Shown: positions 1 to 9,049, numbered from the stretch's first letter. The stretch: DNA of 64,000 nucleotides from Butyrivibrio sp. (GCA_015056625.1 SVFY01000008.1:55720-119719); one strand, 5' to 3'. Notes: generated by a model not told the origin, from the sequence alone. A program made the numbers and translations.

Positions 1-399
1 GAACTCTTCAAGAAGCTTCTTAAGGTAAGGATTTTCGATGCTTCCTATGATCCCAAGAAGCTCCTTGTACATCTGATCGTTATCTTTTGAAGAAACAGGA
101 AGGAAGTTTGAAAGGTCATATTCACCTTCCCGGCATTTCCTTGCTCTTTTGATGTTTACCTGAAGGGCTCCGTTAAAGCTGGTGATCTCGCCAAAAACAT
201 CGATACAGTCAGTGGCATCGAATTCGTCAATCCCAGCTCCTCCTGGCTCCCATACCTTGGCGTCAACAGTTCCTGTCTTATCCTGGAGGATAACTGAATA
301 GTATTCCTTGCCATTTTTTGTGGTGGCAGCCTGTTTGTGCTTGCACATGTAGATGTCGGCTACCTTTTCTCCAGGAATAAAGTCTTTGATAAATTTCAT
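1..399 (-). CDS. 3'-5' exoribonuclease YhaM-like protein, N-terminal part (cut by window edge)
   Basis: The leftward frame opens at an ATG at 397-399 and runs off the window at position 1 after 133 codons. A GAGG ribosome site sits just upstream of the start. The protein begins MKFIKDFIPGEKV and contains an OB-fold-like stretch (YYSVILQDKTGTVDAKVW, then an FGEITSFNG segment), which is how the YhaM/HD-domain nuclease family starts. The HD domain expected further on lies outside the window. Family members are cytoplasmic 3'-5' exonucleases of single-stranded RNA or DNA. It is co-directional with the HtrA-like gene, with 31 bp between them, so both may share a transcript. The family call rests on the N-terminal third only. 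Confidence 0.7.
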   Translation of the reverse strand, partial: MKFIKDFIPGEKVADIYMCKHKQAATTKNGKEYYSVILQDKTGTVDAKVWEPGGAGIDEFDATDCIDVFGEITSFNGALQVNIKRARKCREGEYDLSNFLPVSSKDNDQMYKELLGIIGSIENPYLKKLLEEF

Positions 400-430
400 A
401 AAAAACCTCGATTCTATTTTTGATTCTATA

Positions 431-1777
431 TTAGTTATGGGTTGCGCTGGTAAGAGTGATGTCTATATCCAGCTCCACATAGTCATTTGGTGCCTGCCTG
501 AGCACAGTAACTGATATTACATCATCAGGGGCACAGGCTGCAAGCTTTGAAACCAGCTGCTCATAAGAAGAAATCTCAGTTCCAGCGATTGAAGTGATGA
601 TATCACCGCTCTGGATACCTGCCATCATTGCAGGAGAATTCATCTCAGTAGTAGTTATATAAGCTCCTGCTGGTATATTCATGGACACTTGTATGTCATT
701 TGGAATTGTGGTTCCGTGAATACCAAGATATGCTCTGTTGCGGCCATTTGAAAGGTCTTCAAAAAGAGACTTAAGCTCCGTGATTCCTATTGCACAGATA
801 TGATTCTCCAGTTCATCGGAATTGTAGGACATATCGATTATGCCTATTACCTGGCCGCTTAAGTTGGCAATGACACCGCTTCCGTTTGTACTGCCGTAGA
901 TGTCGGTGGTAAGAAGCTTATAGTATGAATCCTCAAGGCCGAGAGCTGTCTTTTCAGATGTGACGATGCCATAGGCGATGGAACCCTGTATGCCAAGGGG
1001 ACTTCCAACTGCTATGACGGGAAGCCCTGTAAGTGAGCCTGAATTGGAGCTTCCGAGTGATGAGGTGGATACTTTGTCCCTTGTGGTATCTGAAAGGTCA
1101 GCTCTTTTAACACTTATGACGCTAAGCCCGGTCACATCATCTATAAGGCTAAGCTCAGCTGTAGTCACAGATCCGTCAAAGAAAGTAACTCTTATAGTCT
1201 CTGCATCCGTGATGGCGGCAGCTGGCACAGCAATATAATAGTAAGAGCCATTGGTTGCAATGATGACACCTGAAGAAGAACCGCTGCTCTCAAAGGACTC
1301 ACTGAACCAGTTGGTGTCACTGGAAAGAGCTGTAACAGTAACTATGCTGCGGCTTACTTCTGTTGAGACTTCTTTTAGTGAAGCCATCATCTTGCTGTAA
1401 TCTGAAGCGTCGAAGGAATAAGAAGCGATCGCCTCATCGATCTGATCCTTCTGGGCAGACTCGAAATTCTCTGCTTCCACAGCAGCGATCTCGTCCTCTG
1501 CAGCGAACATCTCCTCCGGAGTAAGCTCATCCTGGACGTTCTCTTCAGGGAGAGATATTGCCTCCGGCTTTTCCTCTGGGTAGAGCTGGTCGGAAAAGAC
1601 GGGCTGGAGCAAAAGAAATGTGAAACATGCCACTATACCAAATATGATCGCCAAAAAGAAAGTGATGGCAGTACGCCTAAGGAGCTTCTTTCTGTTGATA
1701 GGGCGCTGCTTTATCTTTTCGCTGATAAAACCGGTATCGGCAAGCTTATTGTTGTTTTCATCTGTGTTTGATGCCAT
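431..1777 (-). CDS. Membrane-anchored HtrA/DegP-like protein with PDZ domain; predicted pseudoprotease
   Basis: 448 residues: a basic cytoplasmic N-terminus, one membrane segment (about 36-58), an acidic linker, a trypsin-like domain (about 130-335) and a C-terminal PDZ domain (about 345-440). The overall fold cues are those of HtrA, for example IAVGSPLG and GQVIGI. The catalytic positions have changed. Where HtrA has TNNHV the protein has VPAAA, so the His position is Ala187. The aspartate of the DLAV-type motif is Gly217 (TGLSV). The GNSGG loop reads TNGSG, so the serine is Gly299 or displaced to Ser300. Peptide cleavage by the usual mechanism is therefore unlikely; a PDZ-based binding or scaffold role outside the membrane is an inference. 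The start has a GGGGG-type ribosome site and reads divergently from mutS2. Confidence 0.8.
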   Translation of the reverse strand: MASNTDENNNKLADTGFISEKIKQRPINRKKLLRRTAITFFLAIIFGIVACFTFLLLQPVFSDQLYPEEKPEAISLPEENVQDELTPEEMFAAEDEIAAVEAENFESAQKDQIDEAIASYSFDASDYSKMMASLKEVSTEVSRSIVTVTALSSDTNWFSESFESSGSSSGVIIATNGSYYYIAVPAAAITDAETIRVTFFDGSVTTAELSLIDDVTGLSVISVKRADLSDTTRDKVSTSSLGSSNSGSLTGLPVIAVGSPLGIQGSIAYGIVTSEKTALGLEDSYYKLLTTDIYGSTNGSGVIANLSGQVIGIIDMSYNSDELENHICAIGITELKSLFEDLSNGRNRAYLGIHGTTIPNDIQVSMNIPAGAYITTTEMNSPAMMAGIQSGDIITSIAGTEISSYEQLVSKLAACAPDDVISVTVLRQAPNDYVELDIDITLTSATHN

Positions 1778-1919
1778 TGGATCCCCCTTAAGCCAAAAAC
1801 ATTACATACATTATAGTATAGCTTACTGGCTAAAACTAGACAAATACTAGTCATGGAGCGCTTTAAATGATAAACTGTAATTTGGATTATTAGGTATTTA
1901 GCAAGGCAGACGGTTAGAC

Positions 1920-4319
1920 ATGAATAAAAAAGCATTAAAGGTACTTGAGTACGACAAAATAATAGATAGGCTCTCAGAACATGCAAGTTCAGAGCCTGGA
2001 AGGAAGATGTGCAAAAACCTTCTTCCTTCTTCAGATATAAGCGAGATAAGAGCCAATCAGAAAAAGACAGCTGACGCCATAGCAAGACTTTTTAAGAAAG
2101 GCTCCATCAGTTTTGGGGACAACAAGGATTTTGAGGGGACACTTAAAGCCCTGAAAATTGGAAGCTCCCTTGATATGGTATCTCTCCTACAGCTTGCATC
2201 CTTCCTTGAAAACGTAGGAAGGGTAAAAAACTATGGGCGCCCGGGAAGGGAGCAGGAAGAGAGCGACTCTCTGACAGAGTCTTTTTCAATGCTTGAGCCC
2301 CTTACTCCTGTTTCAACAGAGATAAAAAGATGCATCGTTTCAGAAGATGAGATGAGCTCCGAGGCAAGTCCTGCCCTTAAGCACATAAGGCGAGGCATCA
2401 TGCTCACCAATGACAGGATCCACGACCAGCTTGGCAGGATGATAAACGGAAGCCTTAGATCTTACCTTCAGGACGCAGTTGTCACCATGCGAGGCGACAG
2501 GTACTGCATCCCTGTTAAGGCTGAGTACAAGTCACAGATAAGCGGAATTGTTCACGATCAGTCATCGACCGGATCAACTCTTTTCATAGAGCCTGCTGCC
2601 ATAGTTGAGCTTAACAACAAGCTTCGGGAGATGGCTCTTGAGGAGAAGGCTGAGATAGACAAGATCCTTATGCAGCTCAGCATCATGGCCTCTGAGCATG
2701 TTGAAGATATAAAGTATGATGCAGACATAATGACAGATCTTGATTTCACCTTTGCCAAGGCATCCTATGCCCTGGAGATTAAAGGCATGACTCCGGTATT
2801 TAACGAGCACCACGCCTTTGATCTTAAGAAGGCAAGACATCCTCTTATTGCAAAAGACAAGGTGGTGCCCATAGACGTTTACGGCGGACGGGATTTTGAC
2901 ATGCTCATTATCACAGGTCCCAACACCGGTGGAAAAACTGTAACACTTAAGACAGTGGGACTTCTTACTATAATGGGACAGGCGGGCCTGGCGATCCCTG
3001 CAGGAGATAAGTCAGAGCTTGCGGTATTTGAAGAAGTTTATGCGGATATAGGAGATGAGCAGAGTATTGAGCAGTCTCTTTCTACCTTCTCATCCCACAT
3101 GACTAACACGGTATCTATCTTAAAGCACGCAGATGAAAACTCACTGTGCCTGTTTGATGAGCTTGGTGCAGGAACTGACCCTACAGAGGGAGCAGCTCTT
3201 GCTATCTCAATACTTAATGAGCTACATGAGCGAAGGATCAGGACTCTTGCTACAACCCACTACAGCGAGCTCAAGGTCTACGCCCTTAACACAAAGGGCG
3301 TTCAGAATGCCAGCTGCGAGTTTGATGTCGAGTCACTTAAGCCAACCTACAGGCTCCTTATCGGACTTCCGGGAAAGAGTAACGCCTTTGCTATATCATC
3401 TAAGCTTGGTCTTTCCGACAAGATCATCGAGGCTGCAAAGGAGCAGATAGGAACTGATGACAAGAAGTTTGAAGATCTTTTATCTGACCTTGAGAGGAGC
3501 CGCAAGATCATAGAAAGCGAGCGCCTTGAGATCGAGCAGTACAAGAGGGAAGCAAAAGAGCTAAGACAGGAGCTTGAGAGAAAGACCGACAAGATCGATG
3601 CCCAGAAGGAAGAGATCCTAAGAGCCGCCAACGAAGAGGCCAGAGAGATCCTTATGGAAGCCAAGGCGGTAGCTGATGACACCATCAAGGCCTTCAGAAA
3701 GGCTGGACCATCGGCAACCATGCAGGATCTTGAAAGAGAAAGAACCAAACTTTCCCAGAAGATTTCTGACAAGAACAAGGCAGCAGCTAAGAAGGACAAG
3801 CCAAAAGAGACTCATCCAATACTGAAGGAATCTCAGCTTAAGCTCGGTGAGAGCGTAAAGATAGTATCCATGGGACTTAAGGGGACCATTTCAAGTAAGC
3901 CCGACAAGGACGGTAATCTCTTTGTCCAGTGCGGTATCATGAAGACCAAGGCAAACATAAGGGATCTTGTCCTCGTTGGAGATGAGGATTCCAAGGAAGC
4001 CATGAAGAAATTCTACGGAAGAAACTCTGGCTCTGGATCTTCAGGCAAAATGGATCTTTCCAGGGCTGCCAGCATCAGAACTGAGATAAACCTTATAGGC
4101 AAGAATTCAGACGACGCAGTTGCGGCCCTTGATAAATATCTTGACGATGCATATATGTCACATCTTAACAATGTAAGAGTTGTTCATGGCAAGGGAACTG
4201 GAGCCCTTCGCCAGGCTGTACATCAGTATTTAAAGGGTGTTCCTTACGTCAAGTCATTTAAGCTTGGGGAATTTGGCGAGGGCGACGCCGGGGTTACAAT
4301 AGTTACTTTCATAAAGTAA
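1920..4319 (+). CDS. mutS2: Endonuclease MutS2
   Basis: 799 residues, normal for MutS2. It has the MutS core and clamp region, a P-loop GPNTGGKT starting near residue 333, the DELGAGTDP Walker B/signature region, a long charged coiled coil (about 515-610) and a C-terminal Smr domain with VVHGKGTGALR. The mismatch-binding N-terminal domains of MutS1 are absent, as expected. Family members act on branched or recombination intermediates, or on collided ribosomes; which applies here cannot be read from sequence. The Smr entry motif is INLIGK rather than LDLRG. It is followed 10 bp later by the response regulator gene, so the first five rightward genes probably form one transcription unit. Confidence 0.95.
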   Translation: MNKKALKVLEYDKIIDRLSEHASSEPGRKMCKNLLPSSDISEIRANQKKTADAIARLFKKGSISFGDNKDFEGTLKALKIGSSLDMVSLLQLASFLENVGRVKNYGRPGREQEESDSLTESFSMLEPLTPVSTEIKRCIVSEDEMSSEASPALKHIRRGIMLTNDRIHDQLGRMINGSLRSYLQDAVVTMRGDRYCIPVKAEYKSQISGIVHDQSSTGSTLFIEPAAIVELNNKLREMALEEKAEIDKILMQLSIMASEHVEDIKYDADIMTDLDFTFAKASYALEIKGMTPVFNEHHAFDLKKARHPLIAKDKVVPIDVYGGRDFDMLIITGPNTGGKTVTLKTVGLLTIMGQAGLAIPAGDKSELAVFEEVYADIGDEQSIEQSLSTFSSHMTNTVSILKHADENSLCLFDELGAGTDPTEGAALAISILNELHERRIRTLATTHYSELKVYALNTKGVQNASCEFDVESLKPTYRLLIGLPGKSNAFAISSKLGLSDKIIEAAKEQIGTDDKKFEDLLSDLERSRKIIESERLEIEQYKREAKELRQELERKTDKIDAQKEEILRAANEEAREILMEAKAVADDTIKAFRKAGPSATMQDLERERTKLSQKISDKNKAAAKKDKPKETHPILKESQLKLGESVKIVSMGLKGTISSKPDKDGNLFVQCGIMKTKANIRDLVLVGDEDSKEAMKKFYGRNSGSGSSGKMDLSRAASIRTEINLIGKNSDDAVAALDKYLDDAYMSHLNNVRVVHGKGTGALRQAVHQYLKGVPYVKSFKLGEFGEGDAGVTIVTFIK

Positions 4320-4329
4320 GGGGGGAAAA

Positions 4330-5031
4330 ATGGTTACTAAACAGAAGATCCTGATCGTAGACGATGACAACAACATCGCAGAGCTCATCTCACTCTATCT
4401 TGTAAAAGAGTGTTTTGAGACAAAAATATGTAATGACGGAGAGACTGCTATCAGCACCTTTGACAGCTTTAAGCCCAATCTGGTGCTCCTTGATCTTATG
4501 CTTCCAGGAATTGACGGCTATCAGGTCTGCAGAGAGCTGCGTACCAAGTCCCAGACTCCTATCATCATGCTCTCAGCCAAGGGCGAAGTCTTTGATAAGG
4601 TTCTTGGCCTTGAGATGGGGGCTGACGATTATATGGAGAAGCCCTTTGATTCAAAAGAGCTTGTGGCAAGGGTAAAGGCAGTCCTTAGGCGATATAAGCC
4701 CCAGGCAGCAGAGCCTTCAGAGTCTGACGACAAGGTTGTAAGATATCCTGATCTTGAGATCAACATGACCAACTACTCTGTTACCTACATGGGCGAGAGA
4801 GTTGACATGCCTCCCAAGGAACTTGAGCTTTTATATTTCCTTGCAGCATCACCCAATCACGTATACACAAGAGAGCAGCTCCTTGATCAGATCTGGGGCT
4901 ATGAGTATATCGGAGACACCAGGACAGTTGATGTCCACATCAAGCGCCTCAGGGAAAAACTCAGCGATCACGCCAACTGGCGCCTTGCTACCATCTGGGG
5001 TATAGGTTATAAATTCGAGGTACAGCAGTAA
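4330..5031 (+). CDS. OmpR/PhoB-family response regulator
   Basis: 233 residues: a receiver domain (about 1-120) with the acidic pocket DDD at 11-13, the phosphoacceptor Asp55 in LLDLMLPG and a conserved SAK lysine, then a winged-helix DNA-binding domain (about 135-230) with the typical VYTREQLLDQIWGYEY and TRTVDVHIKRLREKL segments. The ribosome site is GGGGGG directly ahead of the ATG. The next ATG, of the histidine kinase, starts on the base after the stop codon, so the pair is translationally coupled. The target genes and signal are unknown; the neighbours (mutS2, tRNA and rRNA methyltransferases) do not reveal them. Confidence 0.95.
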   Translation: MVTKQKILIVDDDNNIAELISLYLVKECFETKICNDGETAISTFDSFKPNLVLLDLMLPGIDGYQVCRELRTKSQTPIIMLSAKGEVFDKVLGLEMGADDYMEKPFDSKELVARVKAVLRRYKPQAAEPSESDDKVVRYPDLEINMTNYSVTYMGERVDMPPKELELLYFLAASPNHVYTREQLLDQIWGYEYIGDTRTVDVHIKRLREKLSDHANWRLATIWGIGYKFEVQQ

Positions 5032-6465
5032 ATGAAGCGAACTCTTTACATTAAGTTCCTGCTTGCATATCTGCTCTTTGGTATCTTTGGTTTTGTTGTG
5101 GTTGCCACCTTTGTATATGGTATGACCTACGACAGGCTTAAGCGCGACAAGGCAGAGAGCATGTACAAAATGGCCACACAGATTGCCAACACCTATGCAG
5201 CGGATCTTTACAACTCAGAGACTTCCCTTGAGACAGTTCACGGGGAACTTACATCTCTTTCCATGTATATGGACGGGTCTCCCATCTGGATCGTCAACCC
5301 ATCAGGCCGACTTGTTCTTGATTCCGCAAGGCTTTTAGGACCTGCTGATGAAGTTGTGATCGAGGGCTTTGACCCTACAGTTACCGGAAGTTCCTACTAC
5401 ACTACAGGAACCTTTTGGGGCTCTTTTGGAAAAGAGATGCTGAGTGTCTTTGCGCCTATCACGGCCAACTATAAGGTCCAGGCCTACGTTGTCATTCACA
5501 CTTCAGTAGGTGGGATACAGGAAAAAGCCAACACCTTCCTTAATATTTCCTACCTGATGCTGATGGTTCTTTTCCTGTTGTCACTTATCATTTTGATCTT
5601 CTTTACAGAGCTGGTTTACGTGCCACTTCGAAAGATCACAACAGCAACAGAGCAGTACGCTGCGGGAAATATGGGCTATGAATTCTCTGTGGAATCTGAA
5701 GATGAGATGGGATACCTTGCTGCGTCACTGTCCTATATGGCTGGTGAGATCGCAAGGCAGGAGGATGACCAGAAGAAGTTCATTGCCAACGTATCCCACG
5801 ATTTCAGATCGCCTCTTACATCAATAAGAGGATACCTTGTGGCCATGCAGGATGGAACAATTCCTCCTGAAATGTACGACCGCTATCTTGGCATCGTTAT
5901 CAACGAAACCGACAGACTTACCAAGCTCACCAACGAGATGCTGACCCTTAACAACATGAGCACCAAGGGAATGCTTCTTGATAAGAGCGATTTTGATATA
6001 AACGCAGTTATCAGAAATGTCTCAGAATCCTTTGAGGGAACCTGCAGGGAGAAAAAAATTGCCATCGAGCTTGTGCTTACTGACGAGAAGATGTTTGTAA
6101 ATGCCGACATGAGCAAGATCCAGCAGATCCTTTATAACCTTGTGGACAACGCCATCAAGTTCAGTCACCACGACTCATCCATCAAGATCGAGACCACGGA
6201 AAAGCACAGCAAGGTCTTCGTTTCAGTCAAGGACTCCGGAATTGGAATCCCCAAGGAAGACCAGAAGCTTATCTTTGACAGGTTCTATAAATCAGACCTT
6301 TCAAGAGGTAAGGACAAGAAGGGAACAGGCCTTGGTCTTTCCATCGTAAAAGAAATCATAAAAGCCCATGACGAGAACATAAATGTCATCAGTACTCCCG
6401 GGGTAGGAACAGAGTTTATCTTCTCCCTCCCCAAGGCAGCAGTCATGGACGCAGAGGACGAATAA
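5032..6465 (+). CDS. Sensor histidine kinase, cognate to the preceding regulator
   Basis: 477 residues. A first membrane segment (about 8-30), an extracytoplasmic domain of roughly 140 residues, a second membrane segment (about 172-195), a HAMP linker, a HisKA domain with the phosphorylated His256 in NVSHDFRSPLTS, and an HATPase_c domain with N (LVDNAIKFS), G1 (DSGIGIP) and G2 (GTGLGLS) boxes. All catalytic motifs look intact. The architecture is that of VicK/PhoR-type kinases without a PAS domain. The outer domain should bind the signal, but it has no feature that names a ligand. The trmL start codon follows directly on its stop codon. Confidence 0.95.
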   Translation: MKRTLYIKFLLAYLLFGIFGFVVVATFVYGMTYDRLKRDKAESMYKMATQIANTYAADLYNSETSLETVHGELTSLSMYMDGSPIWIVNPSGRLVLDSARLLGPADEVVIEGFDPTVTGSSYYTTGTFWGSFGKEMLSVFAPITANYKVQAYVVIHTSVGGIQEKANTFLNISYLMLMVLFLLSLIILIFFTELVYVPLRKITTATEQYAAGNMGYEFSVESEDEMGYLAASLSYMAGEIARQEDDQKKFIANVSHDFRSPLTSIRGYLVAMQDGTIPPEMYDRYLGIVINETDRLTKLTNEMLTLNNMSTKGMLLDKSDFDINAVIRNVSESFEGTCREKKIAIELVLTDEKMFVNADMSKIQQILYNLVDNAIKFSHHDSSIKIETTEKHSKVFVSVKDSGIGIPKEDQKLIFDRFYKSDLSRGKDKKGTGLGLSIVKEIIKAHDENINVISTPGVGTEFIFSLPKAAVMDAEDE

Positions 6466-6963
6466 ATGCACATTATACTTCACCAGCCGGAGATTCCTCA
6501 GAATACTGGCAACATAGGAAGAACCTGCGTGGCAACAGGTACATCCCTTCATCTTATCGAGCCCCTTGGCTTTCGCATCAATGAAAAAGAGCTAAAGAGA
6601 GCCGGAATGGACTACTGGGATAAGCTTGATGTAACAAGATACATAGACTACGAGGACTTTAAGGCGCAGCACCCTGGGGCAAAAATCTGGTACGCCACCA
6701 CCAAGGCAAAAAGAACCTACAGCGAAGTCTCTTTTTCCATGGACGACTACATCATGTTCGGAAAAGAGAGTGCGGGAATCCCTGAAGAGATCCTGGTGGA
6801 TAATGAGGATACCTGCATAAGGATCCCAATGGGAGAGGACATCAGGTCCCTTAATCTTTCAAACTCAGTTGCAATTGTGCTGTATGAGGCTCTTAGGCAG
6901 AATAATTTTGCGGGCCTTGAGAAAGAGGGCGAACTTCACAGATTACATTGGCGCAGTAAGTGA
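6466..6963 (+). CDS. trmL: tRNA (cytidine(34)-2'-O)-methyltransferase, SPOUT family
   Basis: 165 residues, the normal size of TrmL. It begins MHIILHQPEIPQNTGNIGRTC and carries the SPOUT trefoil-knot motifs FGKESAGIPEEIL and IPMGEDIRSLNLSNSVAIVLYE. TrmL uses S-adenosylmethionine to methylate the ribose at the wobble base of leucine tRNAs. The ATG abuts the histidine kinase stop codon, and a GAGG lies within the kinase end. The next gene, rlmD, is also an RNA methyltransferase, which fits a transcription unit with an RNA-modification tail. Confidence 0.93.
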   Translation: MHIILHQPEIPQNTGNIGRTCVATGTSLHLIEPLGFRINEKELKRAGMDYWDKLDVTRYIDYEDFKAQHPGAKIWYATTKAKRTYSEVSFSMDDYIMFGKESAGIPEEILVDNEDTCIRIPMGEDIRSLNLSNSVAIVLYEALRQNNFAGLEKEGELHRLHWRSK

Positions 6964-6996
6964 TCACAGTTTTGTTGCAAGTAAATGAGGTTTTAT

Positions 6997-8502
6997 ATGG
7001 GAAAAGAGAAATCCCTTGGTCAGTTTCAAAAGGATCAGATGCTGACAGTTGAAATTACAGATATAGGAAATGACGGAGAGGGCATAGGCAAAATTGATGG
7101 CTATACCCTCTTTATTAAAGATGCGGTAATTGGCGATAAGGTCAGGACTAAGATAATGAAGGCGAAAAAGAACTACGCCTATGCTCATCTTGAGGAAGTT
7201 GTAGAAAAGTCGCCCTACAGACAAGAGGCGAAATGCCCTATTGCAAGGCAGTGCGGCGGATGCCAGCTTCAGAATATGACCTATGAAAGGCAGCTTGAGT
7301 TTAAACAGAACAAGGTCCGCAATAACATCGTAAGACTTGGCGGGTTTGACGGTGAGTTTGTTGACTCAATTATGGAGCCTATCATCGGAATGGACGAGCC
7401 CTGGAGATACAGGAACAAAGCCCAGTATCCTATTGGCAGAAATAGAGATGGCAAGATTGTTGCAGGGTACTATGCGGGAAGAACCCACAGCATAATTCCT
7501 GTAGATGACTGCCTTATTGGGGTTACGGAAAATAAAGAGATCCTTGATGTTGTATTAGCGCACATGGAGAAGTTTGGCGTTGCACCATACGATGAGGTAA
7601 GTGGTAAGGGCCTTCTAAGGCATGTACTTGTAAGGAAGGGGTTTACCAGCGGTCAGATCATGGTGTGCCTTGTGATCAATTACAGAGGTGGAAAGAGCGG
7701 GGCGGCAGCAGGCGGCTCTGCGAATAATGCCAGGGAGTACATTCCCAGGCAGCAGGCTCTTTGCGATGCCCTTTCCGGGGTTACAGGAATGACCAGCATC
7801 TCAGTCAGCATAAATACTGAAAAGACCAACGTGATCATGGGGCTTGAGATCCACACGATCTGGGGCTCAGATACCATCACTGACACTTTAAAGGGACTTG
7901 AATTTGAGATTTCACCACTTTCTTTTTATCAGGTTAACCCCAGGCAGACTGACAAGCTCTATGGCCAGGCTATTGAATACGCCGCCCTTACTGGCGCAGA
8001 AACTGTATGGGACCTTTATTGCGGGATTGGAACTATAACCTTGTCCATGGCAGGAAGTGCTGGAAAGGTTTATGGTGTTGAGATAATTCCTGAAGCAATC
8101 GAGGATGCCAAGAATAATGCCAGAAATAACGGCATTAAAAACGCTGAGTTTTACTGTGGCAAGGCTGAGGAGGTCCTGCCTGATTTTTATGAGAGAATGA
8201 GTAAGGAAGCAGAAAACGGAGGGACAACTCTTGGATCAGAAAATAACACCAAAGCGCTCCACCCGGACGTCATCGTAATTGACCCGCCTCGCAAAGGGTG
8301 CGATGAAAAGTGCCTTGAGACCATGCTGAAAATGTCTCCATCCCGCATTGTCTACGTCAGTTGCGACTCCGCAACTCTAGCCAGAGACCTTCGCATTCTC
8401 TCAGACGGCGGCTACGAACTTAAAAAAGTCCGCCCCTGCGATATGTTCCCCTGGAGCGGCCATGTGGAAACAGTCGTGCAGCTTATCAAAACAACCACGT
8501 AA
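6997..8502 (+). CDS. rlmD: 23S rRNA (uracil-C5)-methyltransferase, RlmD/RlmCD type
   Basis: About 501 residues: an N-terminal TRAM domain (about 10-70), a cysteine cluster for a 4Fe-4S site (CPIARQCGGCQLQ) and a class I methyltransferase domain with DLYCGIGTITL, DPPRKGCDEKCL and the catalytic cysteine in YVSCDSATLARDL. The enzyme methylates a uracil of 23S rRNA through a covalent cysteine adduct. I chose the ATG at 6997 because GAGG (6987-6990) is 6 nt upstream; an in-frame ATG at 6985 would add four residues but has no ribosome site. A Gly/Ala-rich insertion (about 231-245) is a small family-variable loop. Downstream lies a non-coding dyad array with no terminator before it, so readthrough into that array is likely. 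Confidence 0.93.
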   Translation: MGKEKSLGQFQKDQMLTVEITDIGNDGEGIGKIDGYTLFIKDAVIGDKVRTKIMKAKKNYAYAHLEEVVEKSPYRQEAKCPIARQCGGCQLQNMTYERQLEFKQNKVRNNIVRLGGFDGEFVDSIMEPIIGMDEPWRYRNKAQYPIGRNRDGKIVAGYYAGRTHSIIPVDDCLIGVTENKEILDVVLAHMEKFGVAPYDEVSGKGLLRHVLVRKGFTSGQIMVCLVINYRGGKSGAAAGGSANNAREYIPRQQALCDALSGVTGMTSISVSINTEKTNVIMGLEIHTIWGSDTITDTLKGLEFEISPLSFYQVNPRQTDKLYGQAIEYAALTGAETVWDLYCGIGTITLSMAGSAGKVYGVEIIPEAIEDAKNNARNNGIKNAEFYCGKAEEVLPDFYERMSKEAENGGTTLGSENNTKALHPDVIVIDPPRKGCDEKCLETMLKMSPSRIVYVSCDSATLARDLRILSDGGYELKKVRPCDMFPWSGHVETVVQLIKTTT

Positions 8503-8557
8503 CCATTCGGGATTTAGGGTGGCCTTTTCTTGTTTCATTAGTTTGATAACGAAGAAG

Positions 8558-8858
8558 CTGTTGATTTGATGACTTTTTTGATTTCAACAGATGATTTAGT
8601 TGAAGAATCCTGTTGGAAAGACTTGTTTTATCAATTCCAACAGATGGTTTTAGCCATAGCTCCCTGCTGAGAATGCAGGGTTTATCAATCTCAACAGGAA
8701 GAAAACGGTGCACAAGTCTGTTGGAATTCCCGAAAATCTAGATTTCAACAGATACAACTAGGGATATTTACCGGTTGGAAATGACATATATGAAAAATCC
8801 AACAGGAAAACATTGCAAAATGCCCTGTTGATAATCATGAATAGCGGAATTTCAACAG
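8558..8858. repeat. Array of six ~34-nt inverted-repeat units, period 53-54 nt
   Basis: Six units sit at 8558-8590, 8610-8643, 8664-8697, 8718-8751, 8772-8805 and 8825-8858. Each opens with a variant of CTGTTGGA and closes with its complement TCCAACAG, enclosing about 18 variable nt. The units are separated by 19-20 nt of unrelated sequence. Inner stem positions vary together: unit 2 has TGGAA with TTCCA, unit 3 has TGAGA with TCTCA, unit 1 has TGA with TCA. That supports pairing inside each unit rather than between neighbours. Only the ends are conserved, so it is not a CRISPR. The stretch 8503-9049 holds no gene apart from this array, a terminator and an operator-like dyad. Confidence 0.85.
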
Positions 8859-8904
8859 TGAAATCTATAACAAAAAGAGAAGATAAGATTTATGATAAAG
8901 CATT

Positions 8905-8949
8905 AAGCCTGTAGGTGATGAAATTAAAAAGATTATCTACAGGCTTTTT
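8905..8949 (+). terminator. Rho-independent terminator after the dyad array
   Basis: AAGCCTGTAG (8905-8914) pairs with CTACAGGCTT (8937-8946), followed by a T run to 8949. It would end transcripts coming from rlmD through the array. Its core from CTGTAG to CTACAG (8909-8942) is exactly 34 nt, the size of the array units, so it may be a seventh, divergent unit recruited as terminator. Confidence 0.75.
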
Positions 8950-8991
8950 GCATAGAAGTACTGTTGCCGAAAAAGAAAAAATATTACAATA

Positions 8992-9015
8992 AACATGACA
9001 TACAGTTGTCGTGTT
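8992..9015. promoter_or_regulatory. Operator-like dyad upstream of the WYL regulator gene
   Basis: AACATGACA, six bases, then TGTCGTGTT: a 9-6-9 inverted repeat with one mismatch, ending 34 bp before the regulator's start codon. GACA...TGTC dyads are plausible autoregulatory sites for this type of HTH regulator. No clean -35/-10 pair could be assigned. Confidence 0.5.
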
Positions 9016-9049
9016 TGGTTTGATATGATTGTTATGGAGTGTGAGAGAT

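Noticed and set aside
8558..8858. Dyad array as a CRISPR array
   Set aside because: Only about 8 nt at each unit end are conserved, the interiors differ as much as the spacers, and no cas gene is in the window.
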